From the NCBI RefSeq assembly GCF_030408755.1, contig NZ_CP047209.1, forward strand, positions 868,001 through 932,000: 64,000 nt of DNA, read 5' to 3'. The stretch's first letter is position 1; the number at the start of each line of letters is the position of its first letter. Below are positions 1 through 9,227 of the stretch, in pieces. Both the position numbers and the translations under genes were made by a program. The DNA is from Corynebacterium felinum (GTDB lineage Bacteria > Actinomycetota > Actinomycetes > Mycobacteriales > Mycobacteriaceae). Under the pieces are notes generated by a model. It did no database searches and was not told the DNA's origin. It was given only the letters and a program-made list of their open reading frames with translations.

Positions 1-2
1 AG

Positions 3-1112
3 GCTACGGCGGAGGAGACCGAGCGCGCCAACGACAAGATCGTTGCTGCTCACACCCGGCAGAAGGACTCCTTAAACGAGCGTCTTTTAGCACTGCGTAC
101 CTCAGAGCTGGCTCGCAATGATCGTTTGGTGCTCAGCCCAGACCAAGCTGCACAGCCCCCACTGTTGGATGTGCGCAACCTGACCATTAAATTCCCTGCT
201 GCGCACGGCGATGTGGCCATTGTCGATAATGTCTCCTTCTCAGTGCGCCCTGGTGAAACCATGGGGCTGGTGGGTGAGTCCGGCTGCGGTAAGTCCATTA
301 CTTCCATGGCAGTGATGGGTCTGTTGCCCGACACCGCTGAGATCACCGGCGAGATTTTGTTTGAAGGTAAAAATCTTGTGGGCATGGGGCATAAGGAACA
401 TAATGCGCTGCGCGGTCACGAAATCGCCATGATCTACCAGGATGCGCTCAGCTCCCTCAACCCTTCCATGCTGATCTCCTCCCAGATTGCTCAGCTAACC
501 AAACGTGGCGGCACCCGTACCGCTGAAGAGCTGCTGGAACTGGTTGGCTTGGACCCGGTTCGCACCTTAAAGTCTTACCCGCACGAGCTGTCCGGTGGTC
601 AGCGTCAGCGCGTGTTGATCGCCATGGCCTTGACCCGCGACCCGAAGCTGGTTATTGCCGACGAACCGACCACCGCTTTGGATGTGACCGTGCAAAAGCA
701 GGTAATTGATCTGCTCCACGAGCTGCAGCAAAAGCTGGGATTCGCCATGGTCTTCGTCTCCCACGACCTCGCCCTGGTGGCCTCGGTGTCGCACCGCGTG
801 ACTGTGATGTACGCAGGCCAGATTGTGGAGCAGGCACCTACCCCTGAGCTGATGATCAACCCCACCCACGAATACACCCAAGGTTTGTTGGGCGCAGTTT
901 TGTCGATCGAATCTGGAGCCGGCCACCTCCACCAAGTGCCAGGTACCGTTCCTTCACCACGCGAATTTGTCACCGGCGACCGCTTTGCACCACGTTCCTC
1001 GCACCCAACTATCGGTTTGGATACCCGACCGGTCATGGTCGAGGTGGGGCCACAGCACTGGTATGCCGAACTACCAGAGTTCACAAAGACCTCGGAGCAG
1101 AAAGATAACTAA
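3..1112 (+). CDS. ABC transporter ATP-binding protein, DppD/OppD type (5' end outside window)
   Basis: This is the ATPase of an oligopeptide/dipeptide-type ABC importer. It has Walker A (GESGCGKS), the signature LSGGQRQR, Walker B with ADEPTTALD, an H-loop VSHD and the OppD-type C-terminal PTHEYTQGLL segment. The frame is open without a stop back to the window edge, well beyond the first possible start (TTG at 126). The domain proper begins only near residue 50 of that open frame, so the real protein extends upstream. It may be a permease-ATPase fusion, as known in some corynebacterial sialic acid transporters (inference). A second ATPase follows after 9 nt and the sialic acid catabolic genes lie downstream, which suggests sialic acid or a related aminosugar as substrate. 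A peptide substrate cannot be excluded. Confidence 0.85.
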   Translation, partial: ATAEETERANDKIVAAHTRQKDSLNERLLALRTSELARNDRLVLSPDQAAQPPLLDVRNLTIKFPAAHGDVAIVDNVSFSVRPGETMGLVGESGCGKSITSMAVMGLLPDTAEITGEILFEGKNLVGMGHKEHNALRGHEIAMIYQDALSSLNPSMLISSQIAQLTKRGGTRTAEELLELVGLDPVRTLKSYPHELSGGQRQRVLIAMALTRDPKLVIADEPTTALDVTVQKQVIDLLHELQQKLGFAMVFVSHDLALVASVSHRVTVMYAGQIVEQAPTPELMINPTHEYTQGLLGAVLSIESGAGHLHQVPGTVPSPREFVTGDRFAPRSSHPTIGLDTRPVMVEVGPQHWYAELPEFTKTSEQKDN

Positions 1113-1121
1113 GGAGTAGAC

Positions 1122-1946
1122 ATGACTTCACACGACTCTGTTCCCGTCATCGAGTTGAAAAACGTGCACGTGGTGCACACCTCCCGCACGGGCAAGCTGT
1201 TTCGTCCCGATAAAGTCCATGCCGTCAACGATGTGTCCATGAAAGTATTCAAGGGCAAAACACTCGGTATTGTGGGCGAATCCGGTTGCGGTAAATCCAC
1301 CACCGCTAGGGTGATGGTGGGCCTGCAAAAACCCACCGAAGGCGACGTGCTCTTCCGTGGCGAGCCGGCGAAATTTAACGCCGCAGGCCGCAAAGAAATC
1401 GGTCGCGCAGTGTCGGTGGTTTTCCAAGATCCCGCCACCGCCCTCAATCCCCGCATGATTGTGCGCGACGCTTTGACTGACCCTTTGCGCGTGCATGGAA
1501 TCGGCACCCCGGAAAGCCGCATAAACCGAGTCAAAGAACTCCTTGATCTGGTGGGCCTGCCCCAATCGGCACTCGATGTGCTCCCGCGCCAAATCTCCGG
1601 CGGTCAGCGCCAACGCGTGGCAATCGCGCGTGCGCTGGTTCTCGAACCGGATGTGATCATCGCCGATGAGCCTACTTCTGCGCTCGACGTGTCGGTGCGT
1701 GCGCAGGTGCTGAACCTACTCACCGAGCTGAAAGATAAGTTGGGTCTGGGTTTGGTGTTTATCTCCCACGATATTAATACTGTGCGCTTTATCTCCGACC
1801 GCATTGCGGTGATGTATAAGGGCAAGGTTGTTGAGGAGCAATCCACCGATGATATCTTCCGCAACGCCCACGACGATTACACCAAGATGCTGCTGTCTGC
1901 GGTGCCGTCGCTTGTGCAAGAACCGCACAAGAATTTCTCCTCCTAA
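1122..1946 (+). CDS. ABC transporter ATP-binding protein, DppF/OppF type
   Basis: This is the second ATPase of the same importer, 274 aa. It carries Walker A (GESGCGKST), the signature ISGGQRQRV, Walker B followed by ADEPTSALD, and the H-loop ISHD. The N-terminal GKLFRPDKVHAVNDVS and the PxxALNPRM stretch are typical of OppF/DppF partners. The start ATG is preceded by AAGGAG (1111-1116) with good spacing. It sits 9 nt behind the DppD-like gene, so both are surely co-transcribed. Assignment to sialic acid uptake rests on the adjoining nanA-nanE-nanR-nanK genes and is inference. Confidence 0.88.
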   Translation: MTSHDSVPVIELKNVHVVHTSRTGKLFRPDKVHAVNDVSMKVFKGKTLGIVGESGCGKSTTARVMVGLQKPTEGDVLFRGEPAKFNAAGRKEIGRAVSVVFQDPATALNPRMIVRDALTDPLRVHGIGTPESRINRVKELLDLVGLPQSALDVLPRQISGGQRQRVAIARALVLEPDVIIADEPTSALDVSVRAQVLNLLTELKDKLGLGLVFISHDINTVRFISDRIAVMYKGKVVEEQSTDDIFRNAHDDYTKMLLSAVPSLVQEPHKNFSS

Positions 1947-1961
1947 CGCCCATACTGCATA

Positions 1962-2022
1962 ATCTCCCCCTTGTGCCTTTATATAGTCACGAGGGGGATC
2001 GGGGAGGGGACCTGTCCCTCCC
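1962..2022 (+). terminator. Paired hairpins between the ABC transporter and nanA
   Basis: Two consecutive inverted repeats follow the transporter stop codon. The first (1962-1999) pairs ATCTCCCCCT with an AGGGGGAT arm through a T/A-rich loop. The second (2002-2022) pairs GGGAGGGGAC with GTCCCTCCC. There is no long T run, so this may be a terminator, a processing/stability structure, or part of the nanA leader. Confidence 0.45.
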
Positions 2023-2064
2023 ATTTCCCTCTAACCCACCACATTCGTGAGAAAGCGTGTACTT

Positions 2065-2991
2065 ATGACTTCCGTTCACCCAGATTTTCGTGGCGTTGTT
2101 CCTCCACTGGTAACCCCGCTGAATGAAGACGGCTCCTTCGACCGTGACAGCTACAAGCGGCTGATTGACAAGCTTATCGACGCCGGATGCCACGGGCTGT
2201 TCGTGCTCGGCTCCTCCGGCGAAGTGGTCTTTTCCACCGATGCGCGCCGCAAAGAAATCATCGAAGCGGCCATCGAATTCAACGCAGGGCGCGTACCAGT
2301 GATCGTCGGCTGTATCGACACCGAAACCAACCGCGTGATCGAACACGCCAAGGTTGCCAAAGAACTCGGCGCAGACGCGATTGTGGTCACCGCTCCGTTC
2401 TATGCGCTGCAAGGAATGGAAGAAGTCGAACGCCACTTCAGACTCATCCACGAGGCCGTTGACCTTCCACTGTTCGCCTACGACATTCCCGTGTGCGTGC
2501 ACACCAAACTCCCGCACAGCCTGCTGGTGAAACTGGGAACAGAAGGTGTTCTTGCAGGTGTGAAAGACTCCTCCGGGGATGACGTCTCCTTCCGCTTCCT
2601 CGTTCAAGACAACGAACGCGCAGGCCACCCACTGACCATCCTCACCGGACACGAGGTTGTGGTCGACGGCGCTTACCTTTCCGGTGCCGATGGCTGTGTC
2701 CCTGGACTTGGCAATATCGATCCCGAAGGCTATGTGCGCCAATGGAATGCTTACCAAGCAGGGGACTGGGACACCGTCAAAAGCGAACAAGACCGCCTCG
2801 CCGATATCATGCGGATCGTTTTCGCCCCCACCGACCTTCAAGGATTCGGCGCCGGTGTAGGCAGCTTCAAAACTGCACTGATGCTGCAAGGCGTGTTTAA
2901 CAGCAACACCATGCCAGCGCCGGTGCGCACCCAAAGCGGCGACGCGGTCGACAAGATCGCCGAGATTCTCCGCGCCAACAACGTGCTCTAA
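2065..2991 (+). CDS. nanA: N-acetylneuraminate lyase / DHDPS-family aldolase
   Basis: This is a DapA/NanA-superfamily class I aldolase, about 308 aa from the chosen start. NanA splits N-acetylneuraminate into N-acetylmannosamine and pyruvate through a Schiff base. Visible motifs are the phosphate/carboxylate loop GSSGE, the tyrosine in FAYDIP, and the Schiff-base lysine in AGVKDSSGD. I prefer ATG 2065 over the in-frame GTG at 2047, because GAGAAAG (2048-2054) is a suitable ribosome site for 2065 and the family N-terminus fits. Paralogous roles in this superfamily (dihydrodipicolinate synthase, other 2-keto acid aldolases) are hard to separate by motif. Immediate linkage to nanE, nanK, nagA and nagB makes NanA the best call. 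Confidence 0.85.
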   Translation: MTSVHPDFRGVVPPLVTPLNEDGSFDRDSYKRLIDKLIDAGCHGLFVLGSSGEVVFSTDARRKEIIEAAIEFNAGRVPVIVGCIDTETNRVIEHAKVAKELGADAIVVTAPFYALQGMEEVERHFRLIHEAVDLPLFAYDIPVCVHTKLPHSLLVKLGTEGVLAGVKDSSGDDVSFRFLVQDNERAGHPLTILTGHEVVVDGAYLSGADGCVPGLGNIDPEGYVRQWNAYQAGDWDTVKSEQDRLADIMRIVFAPTDLQGFGAGVGSFKTALMLQGVFNSNTMPAPVRTQSGDAVDKIAEILRANNVL

Positions 2992-3064
2992 CCGCACGCT
3001 CACACCTTGCCGTAACCACGGCGTCGACAAGCTAAAACCCCCCACCTTCTTCAAGGAACTACTC

Positions 3065-3766
3065 ATGAGCACAGGTAATTCAACTGACCGCGCAAGTATT
3101 ATCGCCCAAGCTAAAGGCCTCATCGTCAGCTGCCAGGCCTACCCCGGCGAGCCCCTGCGCACCCCAGAAGTCACCGCACGCATGTGCCAAGCAGTCGTGG
3201 AAGGTGGGGCCAAAGCTGTTCGCGTCCAAGGAGTCGTCGATATTTCCGCTGCCCGCCAAGCAGTGGAAGTCCCTGTCATCGGGCTGATCAAATACGGCCA
3301 CGAAGGGGTCTACATCACCCCATCCGCAGCCCACGCCAGGGCCTGCGCGCTGGCCGGAGCCAACATCGTCGCCATCGACGCCACCTCACGTGAACGACTC
3401 GGCGGGGAAAGCTTTGCCGACGCCGTTGCAGCACTGCACCACGAATTCCCAGGAGTCGCAGTGATGGCCGACTGCGGAAGCCTCGATGACGCACTCAAAG
3501 CCGAAGACGCAGGCGCCGACCTCATCGGCACCACACTGGCCGGATACACCGGCGAGCGGGAGAAAACTGTAGGCCCCGACCTCGAACTCGTCGACCTGCT
3601 CTGCGAGAAAATCACGACACCCATCATCGTCGAAGGGCGCATCCACACCCCCCAACACCTCGCCGAAGTTTTCGCACGACCCATCCACGCAGCCTGTGTA
3701 GGCACCGCGATCACCCACCCCACCACCATCACCCGCTGGTTTACAGAAGCTATTACACAAGGATAA
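3065..3766 (+). CDS. nanE: N-acetylmannosamine-6-phosphate 2-epimerase
   Basis: NanE converts ManNAc-6-phosphate to GlcNAc-6-phosphate, the step between NanK and NagA. The protein is 233 aa, the normal length for this TIM-barrel family. Recognisable features are the N-terminal LIVSCQAYPGEPL, the GAKAVRVQG strand, GLIKYGHEGVYITP, MADCGSL, and the phosphate-binding end VEGRIHTP...CVGTAITHP. It lies 73 nt after nanA on the same strand. AAGGAACTACTC precedes the ATG and provides the ribosome site. Confidence 0.92.
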   Translation: MSTGNSTDRASIIAQAKGLIVSCQAYPGEPLRTPEVTARMCQAVVEGGAKAVRVQGVVDISAARQAVEVPVIGLIKYGHEGVYITPSAAHARACALAGANIVAIDATSRERLGGESFADAVAALHHEFPGVAVMADCGSLDDALKAEDAGADLIGTTLAGYTGEREKTVGPDLELVDLLCEKITTPIIVEGRIHTPQHLAEVFARPIHAACVGTAITHPTTITRWFTEAITQG

Positions 3767-3791
3767 GAGAGCATACACCACACAAAGCCGA

Positions 3792-3860
3792 AGGTGAGGT
3801 TCGCTAGACTGAAAAGTAACAACGGGTAAAGACCCTGTAAACAACGCCTTTACCTCACCT
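3792..3860. promoter_or_regulatory. Nested inverted repeats upstream of nanR (candidate operator or leader)
   Basis: The 129-nt gap before nanR contains AGGTGAGGT (3792-3800) and its exact inverse ACCTCACCT (3852-3860). Between them lie GTAAAG (3826-3831) / CTTTAC (3848-3853) and GGGT/ACCC. The structure could be two operator half-sites, an RNA leader, or weak termination after nanE. No T run is present. Autoregulation by NanR is only an inference from position. Confidence 0.35.
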
Positions 3861-3895
3861 CAAAACCTCCGAAGAATGAGAAAGGATGAGCTCCC

Positions 3896-4597
3896 ATGGC
3901 TCCAAGTACCACCCAGCAAGCCGTCGAAGGAATCGAGCGCTACATCCGCGACCATGGCCTTCGTCGAGGAGACGTCCTGCCTTCGGAAACAACCCTGTGT
4001 GAAGAACTCGACTGCTCCCGCAGCTCCGTCCGCGAAGCAATGCGCACCCTGCAATCCCTCGACATCGTCGAAATCCGCAGAGGACAAGGCACCTTCATCT
4101 CCACCATGAGCATGAGCCCGCTCGTACGCGGCATGGTGCTACGCGTGACCCTCGACACCCAAAACTCCGCCAGCCACCTACTTGAAGTAGTAGCAACCCG
4201 CGAAGCACTCGAATCCTCCCTGGCACGCGAACTAGTTGAAGTACACACCCCCGAAACCCTAGGCGAACTACTCAGCGTGGTCGCCAACATGCGCTCCAGC
4301 TTCGAAGACCACGGCAACTTCGCCAAAGAAGACCGCCAATTCCACGCACTCCTGCTCGAACCCACCTCAAATACCCTCATCCGCGAACTCTCGGATGCAC
4401 TCTGGCAAATCCACGACCAAACCGTACCCACGCTCAACCTCGATGTCTCTGCCGACTACGAGCGCACCATCGAATTTCACGCCGACATGGTCCGCGCACT
4501 TGACGCCCGCGACGTCGAAGCATTCCGCCACGCAGTCCACCAACATTACCTCCCTTTGAGAGAACTCGTAGCAAAACTCGAAAACTCTGACACCTAA
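3896..4597 (+). CDS. nanR: GntR-family transcriptional regulator (FadR/NanR subgroup)
   Basis: This 233-aa regulator has an N-terminal winged helix (residues about 8-75, with GDVLPSETTLCEELDCSRSS and the wing ending GQGTFIS). It is followed by a helical FCD effector domain. FCD metal-site residues are suggested by DRQFHALLLE and by histidines near the C-terminus (EFHADMVRALDARD, HAVHQHY). The start has a clear AGAAAGGA site. It lies inside the sialic acid cluster between nanE and nanK, so repression of the nan/nag genes relieved by a pathway intermediate is the likely role. The gene symbol is by context. Confidence 0.8.
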   Translation: MAPSTTQQAVEGIERYIRDHGLRRGDVLPSETTLCEELDCSRSSVREAMRTLQSLDIVEIRRGQGTFISTMSMSPLVRGMVLRVTLDTQNSASHLLEVVATREALESSLARELVEVHTPETLGELLSVVANMRSSFEDHGNFAKEDRQFHALLLEPTSNTLIRELSDALWQIHDQTVPTLNLDVSADYERTIEFHADMVRALDARDVEAFRHAVHQHYLPLRELVAKLENSDT

Positions 4598-4635
4598 AAG
4601 GTTTTTCCCCAACGAAAGACACCCCCACCACAACC

Positions 4636-5511
4636 ATGGCCACCATCGCACTCGACATCGGCGGCACCAAAATCGCCGCCGGTCTCATCCTCGACACCGA
4701 CCCCGTAACCGTTTACCACCGACACACCCGCCCCACCCGCGCCGACGAAGGCGCACAGGTCGTCCTTGGCGAAATACTTCACGCCATCGCCGATATTAAA
4801 GACTACGCTCGCACCCATAACCACAGCATCAGCCGCATCGGAATCGGCGCACCCGGAGTTGTCGGACACGGAAAAATCCTCTCCGCAGGATCCACCATGC
4901 CCGGCTGGGCCGGCACCGACCTGTATACCCACATCCACAACGCCACCGGATACCCCACCGCCATCCACAACGACGTACGCGTCATGGGGCTCGGCGAAGC
5001 CATCTACGGTGCAGGCGACTTCACAGAAGTCTTGTTTGTCTCCATCGGCACCGGCATCGGTGGCGCACTGATCACACACGGAAACCTCATCGACTCCCCG
5101 CACTATAGCCGCGGCGAAATAGCCTACCTGCTAGGCCCCACCCCCTTTGGTGGCTGCGCCCCCATCGAAAGCGTCGGTGCCGGGCCAAGCATGTCCGAAG
5201 CCTACGGTGCGCCCAGCCTGCATGAAGTGATGGCGGACTATCGTCACGGCGTCGACAAGGCAATCACGCTTTTTGACAGCGCACAGTACTGCGTCGGACA
5301 AGCAATTGCCGGATTCGTCAACGCCTATGATGTCGACGCAGTCATCCTCGGCGGGGGAGTAGGCACACTACCAGAAACCTTAAAACCCTTCCGCGACGGA
5401 TTTTACTCCGGACTACTCGACTCCTTAAGCGACATCCCCGTTAACCAAGCAACACTCGGCACCAACGCCCCACTCGTGGGCGCTGCCTATCTTGCACGAA
5501 CCACCCTCTAA
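4636..5511 (+). CDS. nanK: N-acetylmannosamine kinase (ROK family), atypical zinc motif
   Basis: This 291-aa ROK-family kinase most likely phosphorylates ManNAc at O6. The phosphate-1 loop LDIGGTKIAAGL lies at residues 5-17, with the catalytic-type HNDVR near 114 and SIGTGIGGALI near 137. The usual ROK zinc site (GHM/GHT followed by CxCGxxGCxE) is not intact. The corresponding stretch reads GEIAYLLGPTP then FGGCAPIESVGAG, keeping one cysteine and lacking the histidine. The gene lies 38 nt after nanR and 11 nt before nagA, so pathway placement is strong even though family members vary in sugar preference. Confidence 0.8.
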   Translation: MATIALDIGGTKIAAGLILDTDPVTVYHRHTRPTRADEGAQVVLGEILHAIADIKDYARTHNHSISRIGIGAPGVVGHGKILSAGSTMPGWAGTDLYTHIHNATGYPTAIHNDVRVMGLGEAIYGAGDFTEVLFVSIGTGIGGALITHGNLIDSPHYSRGEIAYLLGPTPFGGCAPIESVGAGPSMSEAYGAPSLHEVMADYRHGVDKAITLFDSAQYCVGQAIAGFVNAYDVDAVILGGGVGTLPETLKPFRDGFYSGLLDSLSDIPVNQATLGTNAPLVGAAYLARTTL

Positions 5512-5522
5512 AAAGAACGCAC

Positions 5523-6644
5523 ATGTCCACCCACTTTTCCGGCCGCATCGTCACCGCCGACGGCATCACCGCCAGCGACATGACCGTCACCGACGGTGTG
5601 ATCACCCACATTCACCCACGCGAAGACACCGGTGACCTACCGCTGATCGTCCCCGGCTACACCGACATCCACAACCACGGCGGGGCAGGGGAATCATTCC
5701 CCACCTCCGACCTCGACGGATGCCGCAAAGCAGCGCGCTTCCACGCACGCAACGGCACAACCAGCATGCTCGCCTCGCTCGTTTCTGCAACCGAAAACGT
5801 CCTGCTGAAACAAACCGAAATCCTTGCGGACCTGACCGAGGAAGGCGAAATCCTCGGCATCCACCTCGAAGGCCCGTTTGTGAACATATGCAAATGCGGC
5901 GCCCAAGACCCCGCAGCCATCATCCCCGGCGACCCCGACATGCTCGAACGAATCGCCGACCGTGGCCGCGGACACATCCGCTCCATCACCTTCGCCCCCG
6001 AAACCGCCAACGCACGCGCACTCGTCGACATCTGCGCCGAGCGCAACATCATCGTCTCCCTCGGCCACACCGACGCAGATTCCACCACCTGCTGGGACAT
6101 CATCTCCTACGCCCTCGAACGCGGCGCAACCATCACCGCCACCCACCTGTTTAACGCAATGCCCCAGATACATCACCGCAACCCAGGGGCAGCGACAGCG
6201 CTTCTCGACGCCGCCACCCAGGGGCTAGTAACAGTCGAACTCGTCGCCGACGGCGTTCACCTCGACGACGACATCGTCAACATGGTACGAAACGCCGCCC
6301 CACGCCACGCCATGTTCATCACTGACGCCATGGCCGCAGCCGGACTCGGCGACGGCTCCTATATCTTGGGCGCACTACCCGTGACCGTCGACAACAAAGT
6401 AGCACGCCTGACCGAAGGCGGCGCTATTGCAGGCGGCACCTCCGTCCTGCACGACCAACTCCAACGACACCTACGCTGCGGCTGGGAACTCGAAGACATG
6501 ATCCCCCTCCTCACAACTAACGCAGCCACACTGTTGGGCACCAACGCCGGTGCGCTCGAAGTAGGCAAAGACGCCAACTTCATCATCATGTCTGACACAC
6601 TGACCATCTCCGAGGTCTACCGCCTAGGAAACCTCATCACTTAA
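5523..6644 (+). CDS. nagA: N-acetylglucosamine-6-phosphate deacetylase
   Basis: NagA removes acetate from GlcNAc-6-phosphate, feeding NagB. The protein is 373 aa, in the normal range. Amidohydrolase features are visible in order: the metal-site start [16 protein letters not shown] with the ligand glutamate, [15 protein letters not shown] with the second histidine, and the catalytic aspartate in [10 protein letters not shown]. It is 11 nt behind nanK and 17 nt before nagB, so co-expression is expected. Confidence 0.93.
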   Translation: MSTHFSGRIVTADGITASDMTVTDGVITHIHPREDTGDLPLIVPGYTDIHNHGGAGESFPTSDLDGCRKAARFHARNGTTSMLASLVSATENVLLKQTEILADLTEEGEILGIHLEGPFVNICKCGAQDPAAIIPGDPDMLERIADRGRGHIRSITFAPETANARALVDICAERNIIVSLGHTDADSTTCWDIISYALERGATITATHLFNAMPQIHHRNPGAATALLDAATQGLVTVELVADGVHLDDDIVNMVRNAAPRHAMFITDAMAAAGLGDGSYILGALPVTVDNKVARLTEGGAIAGGTSVLHDQLQRHLRCGWELEDMIPLLTTNAATLLGTNAGALEVGKDANFIIMSDTLTISEVYRLGNLIT

Positions 6645-6661
6645 GAAAGACAACCACATTC

Positions 6662-7432
6662 ATGGAAATCATCATCCTGCCCACCGCCGAGGACGTCGCA
6701 CAACTAGCCGCCGACATCTTCGAACAATACGCCCGAAAAGGCGCCACCCTAGGCCTGGCCACCGGCTCCACCCCAGTAGCCATGTACACAGAACTCATCC
6801 GCCGCCACAAAGAAGAAGGATTAAGCTTCGCACAATCCAAAGCCTTCCTCCTCGACGAATACGTCGGCCTAGCCAAAGAACACGACCAAAGCTACTACGC
6901 CACCATCCGCCGCGAATTTACCAACCACATCGACATCGACGACGCACACGTCCACAGCCCCGACGGCACCGCCGACGACATCCCGGCCGCAGGAATCGCC
7001 TACGACCACGCCATCAAAGAAGCTGGGGGAGTAGACATCCAACTACTCGGAATCGGAACCGACGGCCACATCGGCTTCAACGAACCCGGCTCCGCACTCA
7101 CCTCCCGTACCCGACTCAAAACCCTGCACCCACAAACCATCGAAGACAACTCCCGCTTCTTCGACTCCCCAGAAGAAGTACCCATCCACGTACTCACCCA
7201 AGGACTCGGCACCATTAGCGAAGCCAAACACCTCCTCCTTCTAGCCACCGGCGAAGGCAAAGCCGACGCCATCTGCGCCACAGTCGAAGGCCCACTGGCA
7301 GCCGTATGCCCCGCCTCCGTGCTCCAACTGCACCCCAAAGCCACCCTCATCGTCGACGAAGCAGCCGCAAGCAAACTCGAACACGCCGACTACTACCGAT
7401 TCGCCTTCGAGCACAACCCAGCATGGAAATAA
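6662..7432 (+). CDS. nagB: Glucosamine-6-phosphate deaminase
   Basis: NagB converts glucosamine-6-phosphate to fructose-6-phosphate and ammonia, joining sialic acid breakdown to glycolysis. The 256-aa protein shows the phosphate loop [10 protein letters not shown], the catalytic aspartate region FLLDEYVGL, and the signature [15 protein letters not shown]. The C-terminus has the [16 protein letters not shown] lid region. It closes the nan-nag group; the next gene (ksgA) begins 41 nt downstream and is a housekeeping gene. Confidence 0.94.
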   Translation: MEIIILPTAEDVAQLAADIFEQYARKGATLGLATGSTPVAMYTELIRRHKEEGLSFAQSKAFLLDEYVGLAKEHDQSYYATIRREFTNHIDIDDAHVHSPDGTADDIPAAGIAYDHAIKEAGGVDIQLLGIGTDGHIGFNEPGSALTSRTRLKTLHPQTIEDNSRFFDSPEEVPIHVLTQGLGTISEAKHLLLLATGEGKADAICATVEGPLAAVCPASVLQLHPKATLIVDEAAASKLEHADYYRFAFEHNPAWK

Positions 7433-7473
7433 AGTTAGTGAAAGGCTAAAGACGCAGGGTAGATTAATTACCC

Positions 7474-8322
7474 ATGGACAACTTTCTTCTCGGCCCTGCT
7501 GAAATCCGCCAACTCGCGGACAAACTGGACGTTTCACCCACCAAAAAACTAGGGCAAAACTTCCTCCACGACCCGAACACCGTTCGCATGATCGTGGCAG
7601 CAGCAGGCCTCGAAGACGGCAGCGGCCAACACGTCATCGAAGTAGGGCCAGGGCTAGGCTCACTGACCCTCGCCCTACTCGACGAAGCCGAAAAAGTCAC
7701 CGCAGTAGAAATCGACCCCAGGCTGGCTAAGCAACTCCCAGAAACCATCGCCCAACGCGCCCCACACTTAAGCAACAAACTCACCATCATCGGCCGCGAC
7801 GCACTCACAATCACCGCCGACGACATCGACAACCCCACCGCGCTCGTGGCCAACCTGCCCTACAACGTCTCCGTCCCCGTCCTACTCCACCTCCTCGAAA
7901 CCTTCCCCACCATCACCCGCGTCCTCGTGATGGTCCAAGCCGAAGTCGCCGACCGACTCGCCGCACAACCCGGCACCAAAATCTACGGCGTCCCCAGCGT
8001 CAAAGCCTCCTTCTACGGCAACGTCCGCAAAGCCGGAAACATCGGCAAAAACGTCTTCTGGCCCGCCCCCAAAATCGACTCCGGGCTCGTACGCATCGAC
8101 TGCACCCGCCCCTACCCACCAGAACTGCGCACCACAGTATTCCCCATCGTCGACGCCGCCTTCCTCCAACGCCGCAAAACACTGCGCGCAGCACTCGCCG
8201 GACACTACGGCAGCGCAGCCCAAGCCGAACACGCACTCACCACAGCAGGCATCGACCCCACCCTTCGAGGTGAAAAACTCAGCGTCAACGACTACGTCAC
8301 CCTCGCACAAGCAGGACACTAA
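7474..8322 (+). CDS. ksgA: 16S rRNA dimethyladenosine transferase KsgA/RsmA
   Basis: RsmA dimethylates the two adjacent adenines in helix 45 of 16S rRNA using S-adenosylmethionine, a late step of 30S maturation. At 282 aa it shows [12 protein letters not shown], the SAM-binding [18 protein letters not shown], and the catalytic NLPYNVS motif near residue 128. The C-terminal helical domain contains [13 protein letters not shown] near-palindromic GGGTA-ATTAAT-TACCC element (7457-7473) lies immediately before the ATG. The gene is 5 nt ahead of ispE, a common actinobacterial arrangement. Confidence 0.95.
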   Translation: MDNFLLGPAEIRQLADKLDVSPTKKLGQNFLHDPNTVRMIVAAAGLEDGSGQHVIEVGPGLGSLTLALLDEAEKVTAVEIDPRLAKQLPETIAQRAPHLSNKLTIIGRDALTITADDIDNPTALVANLPYNVSVPVLLHLLETFPTITRVLVMVQAEVADRLAAQPGTKIYGVPSVKASFYGNVRKAGNIGKNVFWPAPKIDSGLVRIDCTRPYPPELRTTVFPIVDAAFLQRRKTLRAALAGHYGSAAQAEHALTTAGIDPTLRGEKLSVNDYVTLAQAGH

Positions 8323-8327
8323 GAAAC

Positions 8328-9224
8328 ATGCGCGAAATTCAGGCAACCGCACACGCAAAAATCAACCTCCACCTCGGCGTCGGCACGCTGCGTGACGACG
8401 GCTACCACGACCTTTCAACCATATTCTGCTCCCTTGCACTCCACGACACCCTCACCCTCACAGAAACCGAAGGACACGGAGTCACCAAACTTACCTGCCC
8501 AACCCCAGGCGTACCCGAAAACAACACCAACCTCGCCTGGCGCGGAGCACAACTCATCCTCGACACACACCACGCCGAAACGAACATCCCCTCTCCGGGA
8601 ATCAGCCTCAAAATACACAAAGGCATCCCCACCGCCGGAGGCATGGCAGGAGGAAGCGCCGACGCCGCAGCCGCCATGATCGCCACCAACGAACTACTCG
8701 GCGGATACTTCAGCAAACAACAACTCATGCACTTCGGCGCCCAACTCGGCTCCGACGTCCCCTTCACACTTCTCGGAGGGGTCGCACTCGGCACCGGACG
8801 CGGCGAAGAACTCACCCCAGTACTCACACGCGGCACCTACCACTTCGCACTCGCCTTCGCCGCCGAAGGACTATCAACCCCAGAAGTCTTTCGCAAACTC
8901 GACACCCTCAACTCCCGCACCCCACACCTCGACACAACAGCAGTACAACAAGCGCTCGCTCGTGGCGACGTCGACACGCTCGCAGCCGCGATGCACAACG
9001 ACATGCAAGCAGCCGCACTCTCCCTACAACCACAACTGCGCCGCACCCTCGAAATCGGCACACGCGCCGGGGCACTCGCAGGCATCGTCTCCGGGTCCGG
9101 CCCCACCTGCGCCTTCCTATGCGACAGCGCCGAAAGTGCCCTCGAAGTAGCCAACGAACTCACCACAATCGGCAAAGCAACCGTCACCACCGGCCCAGCA
9201 GCGGGCGCAACCCTGAAAGACTAA
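8328..9224 (+). CDS. ispE: 4-diphosphocytidyl-2-C-methyl-D-erythritol kinase
   Basis: IspE is the GHMP kinase of the MEP isoprenoid pathway, phosphorylating CDP-methylerythritol. The 298-aa product has the N-terminal HAKINLHLGVG substrate motif, the ATP loop PTAGGMAGGSADAAA near residue 105, and the third GHMP motif GIVSGSGPTCAFL near 247. It follows ksgA by 5 nt and precedes the ABC-F gene by 3 nt, so the three genes look like one transcript. Confidence 0.95.
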   Translation: MREIQATAHAKINLHLGVGTLRDDGYHDLSTIFCSLALHDTLTLTETEGHGVTKLTCPTPGVPENNTNLAWRGAQLILDTHHAETNIPSPGISLKIHKGIPTAGGMAGGSADAAAAMIATNELLGGYFSKQQLMHFGAQLGSDVPFTLLGGVALGTGRGEELTPVLTRGTYHFALAFAAEGLSTPEVFRKLDTLNSRTPHLDTTAVQQALARGDVDTLAAAMHNDMQAAALSLQPQLRRTLEIGTRAGALAGIVSGSGPTCAFLCDSAESALEVANELTTIGKATVTTGPAAGATLKD

Positions 9225-9227
9225 ACA

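Noticed and set aside
1987..3123. Open frame of 378 codons opposite nanA
   Set aside because: Shadow of nanA and its flanks; long only because C-ending codons avoid stops on the opposite strand.
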